A stretch of DNA of 64,000 nt from Halocaridina rubra (lineage: Eukaryota > Arthropoda > Malacostraca > Decapoda > Atyidae): positions 138,501 to 202,500 of the forward strand of contig JAXCGZ010005695.1 of the NCBI GenBank assembly GCA_037179515.1, written 5' to 3'. Shown here in pieces: positions 12,490 through 25,690 of the stretch; the stretch's first letter is position 1; the number at the start of each line of letters is the position of its first letter. The notes beneath the pieces were generated by a model that did not search any database, had not been told where the DNA came from, and saw only the letters and a program-made list of their open reading frames with translations. Position numbers and translations under genes: made by a program.

Positions 12490-14250
12490 GGGGAGGGTTG
12501 GCGTCAGGAAGGGCATCCGGCTGTAAAACCCTTTTGCCAAAACCCATGGATAGCAGTCGAGAGAATACCGAAGATGGCCAGGGCGTACCCCGCTCACGCG
12601 ACGCACAGAGGAGCCCGACCTCTGTTGAAACCGGAAGAACTTCTAAATCAGGAAAATCCAAGAATACGAAGAGGTGAAGGAGTGGGAATGGAGGGAGAGG
12701 TAGACCCTGTGAGTGAGGCGGAAGTCAGAGAAGCGTTGAAGAAGATGAAAAATGGAAAGTCAGTAGGGCCAGACCAGATTCCTGCAGAGGTATGGAAGAG
12801 TTTGGGCGAAGAAGGGATGCGGGTGCTGACAAAGTTCCTGAACATGGTGATGAAGGAAGAGACTATCCCGAACGAGTGGAGAGATAGTATAATGGTACCG
12901 ATTTTCAAAGAAAAGGGAGACATCCAGAGTTGCAACAACTATAGAGGAATTAAGCTAACATCTCACACTATGAAACTGCTGGAAAGAGTGTTGGATAAAA
13001 GGCTGAGGGAGGAGACAGAAGTTTGTAGTGAGCAGTTTGGTTTTATGAAAGGTCGAGGAACAATGGATGCAGTATTCGCAATGAGGCAGACAATGGAAAA
13101 ATATAGAGATAAGCAAAGAGGGCTGTACATGGCGTTTATTGACCTGGAAAAAGCTTATGATCGGGTCCCGAGAAGCGAGGTGTGGAGGAGTATGAGGTCG
13201 AAGGGAGTGAAGGAGAAGTATGTCAAGATAGTTCAGGACATATACAGGGAAGCCACAACAAGAGTAAGAAGTACAGTTGGCACTACAGAGCCTTTTCAGG
13301 TGAAAGTTGGACTCCATCAGGGATCAGCTCTTAGCCCCTATCTATTTAACCTTCTCATGGATGTGATGGTGGAGGAAGTGACAAAGGAGGCACCATGGAG
13401 CATGCTCTTTGCAGACGATATTGTTTTGGTCTCCGAGAGCCGTGAAGAATTGCAAGAGAGGTTGGAGCTATGGAGGGGTTTGTTGGAGGATTACGGACTG
13501 AAGGTGAGCAGACAGAAAACGGAGTACCTGGAGTGCAATGTGACACAAGGAGGCGACCTGTTCATGCAAGACCACAAGCTCCCAAAGGCGGACGCCTTCA
13601 AATACCTCGGCTCCTACGTAACGAAGGATGGAGACCTAGAGAGAGAGATTGATCATAGGATCCAGGTAGCGTGGAACAGCTGGAAGAGAACATCAGGGGT
13701 GCTATGTGACAAGAAGATCAGTGCTAGAGTGAAAGGAAATGTGTACAAGTCAGTTGTGAGACCAGCGTTGCTGTATGGAGCGGAGACGTGGCCGGTGAAA
13801 AAGGTTCAAGAAAGAAAGATAGATGTCGCAGAAATGAGAATGCTGAGGTGGATGTGTGGGGTGACGAGGGAGGACAGGATACAAAATGACTGGATCAGAG
13901 GTACAGTGAAGGTGGTGGAGGCGTCGGCGAAAGCGCAGGAGAGGAGATTACAGTGGTTCGGTCATGTGAAGAGGAGAGGAGAAGACTACGTGGGTGTGAG
14001 TTTGAAGCTTCGTAAGAGAACTTCTTCGCAGGATGTAAGGAAATACTTTTTCAGTGTAAGAGTAGTTGATAATTGGAATTCGCTAAGCGAGGAGGTAGTT
14101 AATGCTATCTCAATCCATAGTTTTAAGGACAGGTATGATAAGTATCACTAAGTATAAAATGGAACCGATGAGGAGACGGGAAGATACGAGCTTTGGGCTC
14201 TTTCCCGTAAACACAATTAGGTAATCACAATTAGGTAATCACACACACGC
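12490..14250 (+). mobile_element. Chimeric LINE: RTE-type body with CR1 3' end
   Basis: The left edge is RTE 5' UTR (GGGGAGGGTTGGCGTCAGG, matching the start of the copy at 48.7 kb on the other strand). It jumps without an endonuclease domain into the region just before RT and runs through an intact RT. At 13998/13999 it switches to CR1 sequence, which stays near-identical to 25216-25460 through the stop codon, the 3' UTR and the terminal AATTAGGTAATCAC repeats. So both an internal deletion and a 3' swap are visible. It is followed by CA/GT simple sequence. A template switch during reverse transcription is the simplest explanation. Confidence 0.85.
12574..14151 (+). CDS. Reverse transcriptase of RTE type fused in frame to a CR1 C-terminus
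   Basis: This is a 525-codon frame with no stop or frameshift. Residues of about 45-80 hold the pre-RT block EVREALKKMKNGKSVGPD. The RT motifs follow in order: YRGIKL, QFGFMKGRGT, FIDLEKAYDRVP (first catalytic Asp), HQGSALSPYLF, MLFADDIVL (catalytic Asp pair), then FKYLGSYV, an LYGAETWP block and an LRWMCGV block with QWFGHV. All are as in RTE-clade LINEs. The last 51 residues (from SLKLRKR to the end) are instead the CR1 tail also found at 25218-25368. The apurinic-type endonuclease expected before RT is absent. The upstream start is arbitrary, because the first codons are read-through of 5' UTR. The intact frame implies a recent insertion, but without its own endonuclease and RTE 3' end it is probably not autonomous. 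Confidence 0.85.
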   Translation: MARAYPAHATHRGARPLLKPEELLNQENPRIRRGEGVGMEGEVDPVSEAEVREALKKMKNGKSVGPDQIPAEVWKSLGEEGMRVLTKFLNMVMKEETIPNEWRDSIMVPIFKEKGDIQSCNNYRGIKLTSHTMKLLERVLDKRLREETEVCSEQFGFMKGRGTMDAVFAMRQTMEKYRDKQRGLYMAFIDLEKAYDRVPRSEVWRSMRSKGVKEKYVKIVQDIYREATTRVRSTVGTTEPFQVKVGLHQGSALSPYLFNLLMDVMVEEVTKEAPWSMLFADDIVLVSESREELQERLELWRGLLEDYGLKVSRQKTEYLECNVTQGGDLFMQDHKLPKADAFKYLGSYVTKDGDLEREIDHRIQVAWNSWKRTSGVLCDKKISARVKGNVYKSVVRPALLYGAETWPVKKVQERKIDVAEMRMLRWMCGVTREDRIQNDWIRGTVKVVEASAKAQERRLQWFGHVKRRGEDYVGVSLKLRKRTSSQDVRKYFFSVRVVDNWNSLSEEVVNAISIHSFKDRYDKYH

Positions 14251-14389
14251 ACGTGTGTGTGTGTGAATGTGTGCTTGTAAATCTATATAGGAAGAGCATG
14301 TGAATATTGTATATGTGATTATTTTAATTATGAAGACGAAACAGGAAAGAGTTCTCAGGAACTCTGTTATTTCCTGTTTTTCTCTTGTT

Positions 14390-14392
<3 letters not shown>

Positions 14393-14486
<94 letters not shown>
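14393..14486 (+). repeat. (TA)n microsatellite
   Basis: About 92 bp of pure TA, directly against the jockey-like 3' end at 14493. Confidence 0.97.
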
Positions 14487-14488
<2 letters not shown>

Positions 14489-14489
14489 G

Positions 14490-14580
14490 ATTGTGACACC
14501 AGGACGGGCCAAAAAAAAAAAAAAAAAAAAACAGCCCTCATCGGGCCTGGGCACGAAAAACGCATAAAGAGAAACAGAGA
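14490..14580 (-). mobile_element. Jockey-like LINE, extreme 3' end only
   Basis: On the plus strand it reads TGTGACACCAGGACGGGCC, a 20-base A-run, then CAGCCCTCATCGGGCCTGGG. That is the reverse complement of the 3' terminus shared by the copies at 1.15, 11.7, 23.4 and 37.5 kb. Confidence 0.65.
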
Positions 14581-14792
14581 TGGAGAGTGTAATGACTTGT
14601 CAGATGCGAAGGGATAAAAGATGTGATGAATATCCAAGAATATTCAGTGTAGCTGTAGGCATAGAAAAAGAACCGTAACTGAAGGAGGACTTAACATCGA
14701 ACTGTCCTGGACAGACCTATTTAAGTTCAAAAAAAACTTCAGCTGTAGTATCGCAACGGGCGGCTAGTGCCATGAGCCAACCTACTACATGG

Positions 14793-14796
<4 letters not shown>

Positions 14797-14870
<74 letters not shown>
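14797..14870 (+). repeat. (TA)n microsatellite
   Basis: About 70 bp of pure TA. Confidence 0.97.
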
Positions 14871-14875
<5 letters not shown>

Positions 14876-14944
14876 CACATTACCATATATGAAAACATGA
14901 ATACTATTTTACCCCACCGGGATTCGAACCTAGGACACATTAAT

Positions 14945-15090
14945 ATAAGGGGATGGCTCAGTCAAAGTTAAAACCTCAACTCTTTGTGGGAGTAAAATTC
15001 AGAGGAGAGGATGCCCAGGCCCCGCACTACGTCCCTTTAGTCTACTCTTACGACATGCAGGGGAACGTGGAGGAGGTATCTCTATCTTTT
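14945..15090 (-). mobile_element. Short interspersed repeat of a decapod-type family
   Basis: The plus strand carries TTTAGTCTACTCTTACGACA followed by TGCAGGGGAACG. The complement is the GTCGTAAGAGTAGACTAAA core that I recall as abundant in decapod genomes. Relatives lie at 25595-25680, 35530-35700 and 47570-47650. It has no coding potential. Confidence 0.5.
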
Positions 15091-15103
15091 TGTCAATGTG
15101 TGT

Positions 15104-16440
<1,337 letters not shown>

Positions 16441-16445
16441 GTAAT

Positions 16446-16778
16446 GATCTTGTAAAGATAAATAGCCCCACAACCCCATATAAAGTTGAATAACACAATA
16501 ATCAAACTTGTAAAGTTAAATAACCCCGTAATTAAACTTGTAAAGTTGAATAACTCGTTGTTTATCTTTATAAGAACCAACGGAAATCATGTAGGAGTAA
16601 AAAAACAAATACAGAACATTTATTCACACAAATGCAAGTAAAAGGTAAAGCAACTAATAATTACATTGTAAATACAAATAAAACCTATAACTACCTTGTA
16701 AATATGACGCACCCCAAAACGTGTCTGTAAAGATTAATAACCCTAAAGGACCCTGGGGTTATTTATATTTACAAGATC
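16446..16778. mobile_element. MITE-like element with 24-bp terminal inverted repeats
   Basis: The left end GATCTTGTAAAGATAAATAG plus CCCC (16446-16469) is the reverse complement of the right end at 16755-16778 with 22 of 24 positions matching. Inside, the terminal motif (TTGTAAAGTTAAATAACCCC and variants) is repeated several times in both orientations. There is no coding capacity. The target duplication was not clear by eye. Confidence 0.6.
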
Positions 16779-16937
16779 CAGAGTAGCTTTACCCAGAAAG
16801 TATTAGATTAGATCATATTGATTAAGCTAGGTTAAGTTTAGCATTAATTTAGCCAAATTAAGCTTTACCTAGCCTAGCCTAACCCGCGCTAATGATATAC
16901 ATAGTTAATGATCCGGGGGTCGCTAATCTTTACAGAA
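16722..16937. mobile_element. MITE-like inverted repeat with TTAGG-type palindromic core
   Basis: The left arm TCTGTAAAGATTAATAACCC (from about 16723) pairs with the right arm GGGGGTCGCTAATCTTTACA (about 16915-16935). Between them an AGGTTAAG block is mirrored by CCTAGCCTAACCC. It overlaps the right end of the preceding element and resembles the element at 21951-22146 in both arms and core. Confidence 0.5.
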
Positions 16938-17149
16938 ATTGCATAAAAATATCCTGCATCATCAAATATATTCCCCTGGATTAAGAACTAGAAATGCCAA
17001 TATGTCTCAAAAAGACAGAGCCAACTGGGTCTCACTAGCTATTCTTTTGACTTTTTCGAATTTTGACTTAAGAAACAAAGCTGAAGACATGAACTAATAT
17101 GAACAAACGCTCTAATAGAGAATTTCAAGATCAGGCATTTTTGTGTAAC

Positions 17150-17240
17150 AGTTAGTTCCCATTTTGGGGGTGGACACAGATGGATTGAAGCTGGGGAATT
17201 ATGGTTGGATGCCCTTTCTATAGCCTCGCTATGGGCTCAG
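17150..17240 (-). mobile_element. SINE fragment (same family as 42.7 kb)
   Basis: GGTGGACACAGATGGATTGA and the following GGTTGGATGCCC match the 3' body of the SINE at 42695-42865 and the fragment at 36185-36300. The tRNA-like head is missing here. Confidence 0.5.
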
Positions 17241-17536
17241 AGAGAGATAGAGAGAGAGACAGTTATATAGAGTGAGAAAGAGAGATAGTGAGGCTTAGCA
17301 TGATTTAGTGATATTTATATTCCTACAAACTAATTATAGCCTACGGATCACTAGCTTTAGACATGTAACGCGTTAATCCCAGTACGTCCCCGACCCCCTC
17401 AAAGAAGATCGGGGGTGAGGAAGCGAGAGGTTGCTATTCATAATACTAAAACCACTAACTTCTAAGTAAATATTAGAAGAAGAAGAAGAAAGTCGTTGGC
17501 TGAAAGCGCCGTTTTATGTTCGTTGTTGTTGCGAGG

Positions 17537-17538
<2 letters not shown>

Positions 17539-17572
<34 letters not shown>
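17539..17572 (+). repeat. (CT)n microsatellite
   Basis: Short pure CT run. Confidence 0.9.
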
Positions 17573-17576
<4 letters not shown>

Positions 17577-17693
17577 AGGAAGTGTCTCGTTTTGAGGTGG
17601 GTTCAGCCCTTCCCCTCTCAATAGCCTAGAGCTCCAATGCACAGATTTTGATTGATAGCTTTCACGAATTAGAAGACTCATTGATATCAGAAA

Positions 17694-19500
<1,807 letters not shown>

Positions 19501-19519
19501 TCTAATGTATATTAGACGA

Positions 19520-19521
<2 letters not shown>

Positions 19522-19601
<80 letters not shown>
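19522..19601 (+). repeat. (TA)n microsatellite abutting an RTE copy
   Basis: About 78 bp of pure TA. The RTE reading frame starts at the next base. Confidence 0.97.
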
Positions 19602-19602
<1 letters not shown>

Positions 19603-21060
19603 CGGGCAGTAAGGAAAATTAAAAATGGAAAGGCAGCAGGACCTGATAAGATGCCATTGGAGGTATGGAAGAGTCCTGGAGAGGAAGGCATAGATATCTT
19701 TTAGGACTTAATGTAAAAAATCTTTAGTCAGGAAAAGATGCCAGAGGAGTGGGGAGGAAGCCTAATCATCCCAATGTATAAAGGGAAGGGAGACATTCAG
19801 GAGTGTGGAAGCTATAGAGGTATAAAGTTGTTAAGTCATACTATGAAGATGGGAGAAGATCATAGAGAGGAGACTAAGAGAGGTATCGACAATTGGGGAT
19901 GAACAGTTTGGCTTCATGCCTGGAAGAGGGACAGTGGATGCCATATTTGCCTTGAGACAAATGATGGAAAAGCATCGGGAGAAACAGAAAGGACTGCATA
20001 TGGTCTTTATTGACCTGGAAAAGGCATATGATCGAGTACCACGTCAAGAGGTGTGGAGGTGTATTAGAGAAAAGGGAGACCCAGAGAAATATGTAAGAAT
20101 CATCCAAGATATGTATGAGAGGGCAGAGGCAAAAGTTAAGAGCAGTGTGGGCTTGACGAAAATTCTCTCAGTAAATGTTGATCTGCATCAAGGGTCTGCT
20201 TTGAGTCCATATCTATTTTATCTGGTCATAGATGTAGTAACCCAGGGTATCAGAGATCAGTCACCATGGTGTATGCTCTTTGCAGATGACATTGTACTGT
20301 GTAGCAACAGACGAGAGGTAGTGGAGGAGAAGTATGAGGAGTGGAGACGAGTGATGGAGGATAGAGGACTGAGAATCAGCAGGAAGAAGACAAAATACTC
20401 GAGGTTGAGAGATGATGAGGATGGGGAGGTCAATTTACAGGGGGAGGTGTTGAAAAGAGTTGAAAAGTTCAAGTATTTGGGATTAACAGTAGCAGAGAAA
20501 GGTGACCTAGAGACAGAAATAACCCACAGAATACAAGCGGGATGGGAGAACTGGAAGAAAGTGCCTGGGGTGCTGTGCGACAGGAGAATAGGGATTAAGT
20601 TGAGGGGCAAAGTGCATAAGACAGTTGTGAGACCTGCGATAATGTATGGAGCAGAGGCATGGGCAATAAAGAAGACACAAGAGAAAAAGCTGGATGTGAC
20701 AAAGATGAAGATGTTGAGATGGATGTGTGGGGTGAAAAGAAGCGATAAGATCAGAAACGAGGTAATTAGAGGTACCTCCAAAGTTAGAGAAATATCAGAT
20801 AAGATACAAGAAAGTAGACTAAGATGGTATGGTCATATCGTTAGGAGGGATGAACAGTATGTTGGGAGGAGGGTGATGGAAATGGATATACAGGGTAGGA
20901 GAGGGAGGGGGAGACCAAAGCGTAGGTGGATGGATTGCATCAATGACGATCTGAGGTCTAAAGGTTTGTTGGGTGACGAGTTATGGGACAGGAACATATA
21001 TGGAGAACACTGGCCAGAAACATCGACCCCACATAAAAGTGGGAAAAGAGGTAGTAGTAG
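19602..21060 (+). mobile_element. RTE-clade LINE, 5'-truncated
   Basis: The element starts inside the pre-RT block (VRKIKNGKAAGPDKMP) directly at a TA microsatellite. It passes one stop and a frameshift before about 19900, then stays open through the rest of RT. Its 3' end HWPETSTPHKSGKR is followed by AGT/AAG trinucleotide repeats, the usual simple-sequence tail of RTE elements. The same 3' end is present in reverse at 48136-48230. Confidence 0.88.
19916..21050 (+). pseudogene. RTE reverse transcriptase, C-terminal two thirds
   Basis: The frame reads GRGTVDAIFALRQMMEK, FIDLEKAYDRVP (catalytic Asp), HQGSALSPYLF, MLFADDIVL (catalytic Asp pair), FKYLGLTV, IMYGAEAWA, LRWMCGV, LRWYGHIVRRDEQYVG, then GRPKRRWMDCINDDL. 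This is the RTE-type order to the natural C-terminus. The same positions in the chimera at 12.5-14.0 kb match until YVG, where the chimera departs. The first third of the RT domain is out of frame with this segment, so the copy is inactive. The reading continues past the element into Arg/Ser and Arg-Glu repeats made by AGT and GA microsatellites; those are not protein. Confidence 0.85.
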
Positions 21061-21073
21061 AAGAAGAAGAAGA

Positions 21074-21104
<31 letters not shown>

Positions 21105-21191
21105 ATAGTGATAGTTGTAGTAGCAGTACTAGTATAAATATATATCATGAACTATTTATATTTTATTCAGTAGAATATGTGATATTCTTGT

Positions 21192-21196
<5 letters not shown>

Positions 21197-21256
<60 letters not shown>
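21197..21256 (+). repeat. (GA)n microsatellite
   Basis: About 58 bp of pure GA. A second one of about 56 bp lies at 21382-21437. Confidence 0.97.
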
Positions 21257-21257
<1 letters not shown>

Positions 21258-21377
21258 TTGCAGCATGTGACCCGAGATGACCTTTATTCATGAGAGTAAA
21301 TAATAAAACCTTCAGCAATAAGCGTCGTTTAAGATTGGTGGCCCGTTTGTGGGGTCACAAGAATTCCTTCCCTTGTC

Positions 21378-21381
<4 letters not shown>

Positions 21382-21437
<56 letters not shown>
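21382..21437 (+). repeat. (GA)n microsatellite
   Basis: Pure GA run, separated from the preceding one by about 125 bp of unique sequence. Confidence 0.97.
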
Positions 21438-21439
<2 letters not shown>

Positions 21440-21949
21440 ATCTACGAATACAATTGTCGTGTTTATTATGTAAAGAATGTTTAGCCTGTCTCTAACTTAC
21501 TGACGTTTGCGAGACTTAAAGTGGTGTTTTGCTTTAGTGTTGCTATAAACATCGACACTGCTTATGATGGATGTTATAAGAATTACTCCTTTTATTATAC
21601 AACACAGAAATAACTCTTGAAGCATACATAAAATGCAATTGATGACTATATTCCTCTCTTGATTCGATTATTAGGAAAATTGGGGATTTTTTACTTCTTG
21701 TGAATCTAGCTAATATTAATAATAATTAATAATAATAAAAAAAAATAATATTTTTTTGCCCGGTGTATGTAGGCCTATGGCTGTATTTACAGTACCAAGT
21801 TGAAATTTTTTTAAAATACGTTTTGAACTCTGGGAGCACTGTTTCCAGAGTTATTTCGGCCAAAATTATATTCTGGGAATTTTGCATATCTCAAAACCTC
21901 TTGGTGAATGGGAATTTTTCTTCGATATATGAGTATCGAAACTGCTATT

Positions 21950-22146
21950 GGATCAGGTAAACATAAGGGACCCCCAGTAAAAAGTAGCCCCTTAAATTGA
22001 TAGGTTAGGTTAGTTAGGTTCGGTTAGGTTAAATTAGATTAGGTTAATAGTTTACCTAACCTATAGAAACCTAACCTAACTAACCTTACCTAACAACTTA
22101 AGTGATTATTTAATGTATTGAGGGTTGCTTATATTTACCAGACCCC
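21950..22146. mobile_element. MITE-like element with TTAGG-type palindromic core
   Basis: The left arm GATCAGGTAAACATAAGGGA plus CCCCC pairs with the right arm GGGTTGCTTATATTTACCAG plus ACCCC (about 18 of 23 positions). The core is a large palindrome: several AGGTTAGGTT units followed by their complement CCTAACCTAACTAACC. The arms share GATC, GTAAA and ATAA with the element at 16446. No coding capacity. Confidence 0.6.
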
Positions 22147-22343
22147 TTCTATTTGTTTCTCAATACTTAACACCATAAAATCTCTAATAATTATATGAAC
22201 CTCACATCTAAGTCCCACACTAATTGACCCGGCAGGGCCAGAGAGGAATGCCGAGGAAGTGGCACTATCAAGGCCCTGGTTGACGTTATGCTCTTGATGC
22301 CTACACATCGTGGTCACCCCCCCCCCTTTCTTCCCTTTAGTGC

Positions 22344-22347
22344 CACA

Positions 22348-22405
<58 letters not shown>
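22344..22405 (+). repeat. (CA)n microsatellite
   Basis: About 58 bp of CA. A C-run at 22317-22326 lies just upstream. Confidence 0.97.
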
Positions 22406-22409
<4 letters not shown>

Positions 22410-23160
22410 TTATAATAAGTAACTAAAACTTATTGTGTTAAATTAGATTTTAAAAGCACTTGTCGGTATTCAAAAGCTATATCACAAAAGCCAATCTCGT
22501 TTAAATATGATTCTCTATGATCTGTTGTGCCTTGGTTCCTGCATTGCTTAGTACTAAAGGTTAAAGATCTCAAAGAAAGGCAGAAGGAAGGGACACTGAT
22601 AAGCACAGAGCCTGAATATATACCTACAATATAGCCGAGGCCAAACTCCTTTTCAATGGAATCGATGATCTTCAGGCAATGGTTAAATTATTAGGCTGAC
22701 CTGTAAGAAATCACCGACCCCTCAATAAATTACCCAAGTTTTCTTCTTTTCCTTCTTCTCCTTTTCTTCTTTTCCTCTTCATTTCTTCTTTTTTCTTTTC
22801 TTCTTCTTTTTCTTCTTCTTGTCTTCATTGTTTATGATTTCATAATAATTTTACCTCTTCTTTAGTTTTCCTTACTTGCTGACTGAATATTACCACTTTA
22901 ATAGAATACTGAAAAAAAAAATTACGGGCAGTTTCATGGTTAAAATGCCTTTATAAAATAAATATTGGACTTAAAATAATCTGCCATATCAGAGGACCGT
23001 AGCTAGAGTAAAGTTCAATCAGAGGCGAAAAAGTGAAATGGTCCTCATCATATCAAAGTTGTGTAAGAGAGATTAGGCTATTGGCGTTTGTCGTCTAGCA
23101 TTCTCTGCTACCTTAGCAGGGGTAATGTGTACATGGATGGATATGACATTCCATTCATGG
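22410..23160. other. Intergenic, nothing recognised
   Basis: It contains a pyrimidine-rich TTCTTC-type stretch at 22740-22825. No gene is supported. Confidence 0.4.
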
Positions 23161-23460
23161 ACCCAGACTCTGAAACTCTCTTCCACCTTCTGTCTTCTCT
23201 AACATTTATGACCTTCCTGTCTTCAAAAAGCTGATCTAAAATCATCTCAGGACCTGATCCTGCCTTGTTTCTAGGGTGTCATTACTTTGACGATCTTCCA
23301 GCCAGTCTTTTTCATTCTTTCAGTCTTTATCATTCTTTCATTTATGCCTTTCCCTTAAACTGCTATTTTTCCTCTCATTTTTTTTCATGGTGCCCGGGCC
23401 CAAAAAGAGCAATTTTCTATGCCCGTCCTGGCGTCACACTCATAAAAAAAAAAAAACTGC
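23160..23460 (+). mobile_element. Jockey-like LINE 3' end fragment
   Basis: GACTCTGAAACTCTCTTCCA, TTCAAAAAGCTGATCTAAAA, GTGCCCGGGCCC and GCCCGTCCTGGCGTCACAC, then a TAAAAAAA tail, follow the order seen at 37.3-37.58 kb. The reading frame is broken. Confidence 0.65.
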
Positions 23461-23469
23461 GATATGCAC

Positions 23470-24260
23470 TCAGGCACATTTAAAGAGAGAGAGAGAAAAA
23501 AAAAGTCTCTGGGAGACATTTCTCATATGAGACTCAGAAGCTTGGCTAGTCCCACGTCGCTTCTTAGGATTCCTTTGACTTCAAAGAAGGAGTTTCCTCA
23601 TAAAAGGAATTTCCCTTTCCTGTGCTAATTGCAAATTAGCTCTCTCGTCTTTACATTAGTCTGAAAAAGAAAATAAGATAAAAAAAAAATAAGTAAGGTT
23701 AGAATTTGGCATCTTATGAGGAAACGTTCGATATAACGGAATAGATGATTTCGATGTGTGCAGTTTACCATTAGTATTTACAGAATTATGCTCTCCTGGT
23801 TTGTACTCAGCTCCTGAAAACCTCATCTGAACTAGCTAAAATTTCCCTTTATTTTGACTTTTCAAGAAGCTATAACACTCTCTCAGAAGACAGCAATGCA
23901 CTAACATATAATCCATTTATTACTCAACATTTTATTATTATCCTCTTGTTTGAAAATTCTCTTCTCCGTCTCTCTGTTTTCTCCTTCAAACTATTAAAAC
24001 CTTTTTTCTAATTCTTTTCTTTCCTCCTCTTGAATCTATTTCCCATTTTCCAGATAATCTTCATTCTCTCTGAAGGTATTATTTTCCCTTTTTTTTACTT
24101 TCTCTTCTTTTCCTCATGGGATTACCCTCTCTTCTACTACCCTTCTACCCCCTCCCTGGGTCATATAGGGGAAAACACATCTGACATATGTTTAGGAAGT
24201 GATTCCAAGATATTGCATGCCTAGCAAACCTATACTTTTACACAAATTTACTTTAGCTTT
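23470..24260. other. Intergenic, nothing recognised
   Basis: Pyrimidine-rich patches at 23940-24150. No gene is supported. Confidence 0.4.
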
Positions 24261-24377
<117 letters not shown>

Positions 24378-24463
24378 GAAAAAAACGGAAGTTTTAGAGA
24401 TTAAACTATCTTTATCTTTATCGACACTCAACACAAAGAACTGTCGTCAACAAAAAGCTACAA

Positions 24464-24481
24464 AACACACACACACACACA

Positions 24482-24546
<65 letters not shown>
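24464..24546 (+). repeat. (CA)n microsatellite
   Basis: About 80 bp of CA with one CCA slip, ending 20-30 bp before the CR1 3' half. Confidence 0.97.
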
Positions 24547-24548
<2 letters not shown>

Positions 24549-24559
24549 AAATATATATT

Positions 24560-25470
24560 TATATATTTATATGTTTGCAGATGATGCAAAGATTGTGAAG
24601 AAAGTAAAAAACGAGAACAATGGTAGAGAACTTCAGGAGGATCTAAATAATCTGCATGAGTGGTCAGAAAAGTGGCTAATGAAATTCAATACCTCAAAAT
24701 GTAAGGTAATGAGAATGGGTACAAGTGCAAGAAGGCCCAAGCTTGACTACTCGGTGGCTGGAGTACAACTTCAAGAGACAGAAAATGAGAGAGATCTAGG
24801 AGTAAACATACTGGCAGATTTGTCTCCAGAAATACATATAAATGGCGTAGTAAGGGCAGCATATGCATTCTTATCAAATGTAAGGGTAGCCTTCAGGCAC
24901 ATGGACAAGGAAATGTTCAGAAATATTTATGTAACCTATGTGAGGCCAAAACTCGAATATGCAGCCCCCTTTTGGAATCCGCACTTGAAAAAGCACATAG
25001 CTAAGCTTGAAAAAGTTCAAAGACATGCCACGAAACTGGTGCCAGAAATACGCAATCTCGGTTATGATGAGAGGCTGAGGGAATTAGACTTGCCATCACT
25101 CGAAGCTAGAAGAGTAAGGGGGGATATGGTGACAGTCTTTAAATTCCTTCATGGTTATGATAGAGTGGATAGGGATCGATATTTCGATATGGCTGGCTCT
25201 AGAACTAGAGGTCATAGTTTGAAGCTTCGTAAGAAAACTTGTTTGCAGGATGTAAGGAAATACTTTTTCAGTGTAAGAGTAGTTGATAATTGGAATTCGC
25301 TAAGCGAGGAGGTAGTTAATGCTATCTCAATCCATAGTTTTAAGGACAGGTATGATAAGTATCACTAAGTCTAAAAATGGAACCGATGAGGAGACGGGAA
25401 GATACGAGCTTTGGGCTCTTTCCCGTAAACACAATTAGGTAAATACAATTAGGTAATCACACACACACAC
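24560..25470 (+). mobile_element. CR1-clade LINE, 3' half
   Basis: The copy begins exactly at the FADD motif of RT after CA/TA simple DNA. It runs to a stop codon and about 100 bp of 3' UTR that ends in two AATTAGGTAA-containing repeats and a short CA run. The 3' 245 bp is nearly identical to the end of the chimeric element at 13999-14250. Confidence 0.88.
24571..25368 (+). pseudogene. CR1 reverse transcriptase, palm to C-terminus
   Basis: This is an uninterrupted 265-codon frame. It opens with FADDAKIV (the catalytic Asp pair of RT), then LHEWSEKWLMKFNTSKCKV, an ERDLGV block and a VRPKLEYAAPFWNPH block. Next come LEKVQRHATKLVPEI and YDERLRELDLPSLEARRVRG, and finally the WNSLSEEVVNAISIHSFKDR tail. 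This order is close to that of vertebrate CR1 elements (YEERLRELGL, RRLRGD). The endonuclease and the first half of RT are missing, so it is a truncated copy although the remaining frame is intact. Codons have not decayed, which suggests a young insertion. Confidence 0.88.
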
Positions 25471-25594
25471 AGAATGTTTTCAGACAGATAACAGTCTTTA
25501 TTAGCCTATGACGTAGCAGACTATACTGCAATAAAAAAAATTTACTCTTTAAAGATATACAAATATGCATCTATCCATCTATCTACCTACTGAT

Positions 25595-25690
25595 AGATAG
25601 ATAGATATTACCCCTGATGGTAGGGAGAAATATCTCATCACTTTTCCCTTGCGAGTCGCATGAGTCGACTAAATATATGGTAAGGAAGCC
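25595..25690 (+). repeat. Short interspersed repeat fragment (GTCG..GTCGACTAAA family)
   Basis: CCCTTGCGAGTCGCATGAGT followed by CGACTAAA resembles the core of the repeat at 14945-15090 in the opposite orientation. A CTAT/GATA short repeat lies just upstream at 25567-25607. Confidence 0.4.

Noticed and set aside
20257..20781. 174-codon minus-strand frame
   Set aside because: It is the antisense shadow of the RTE reverse transcriptase at 19916-21050.
22000..22095. Interstitial telomere
   Set aside because: The TTAGG-like units are few, imperfect and arranged as a palindrome within an inverted-repeat element.
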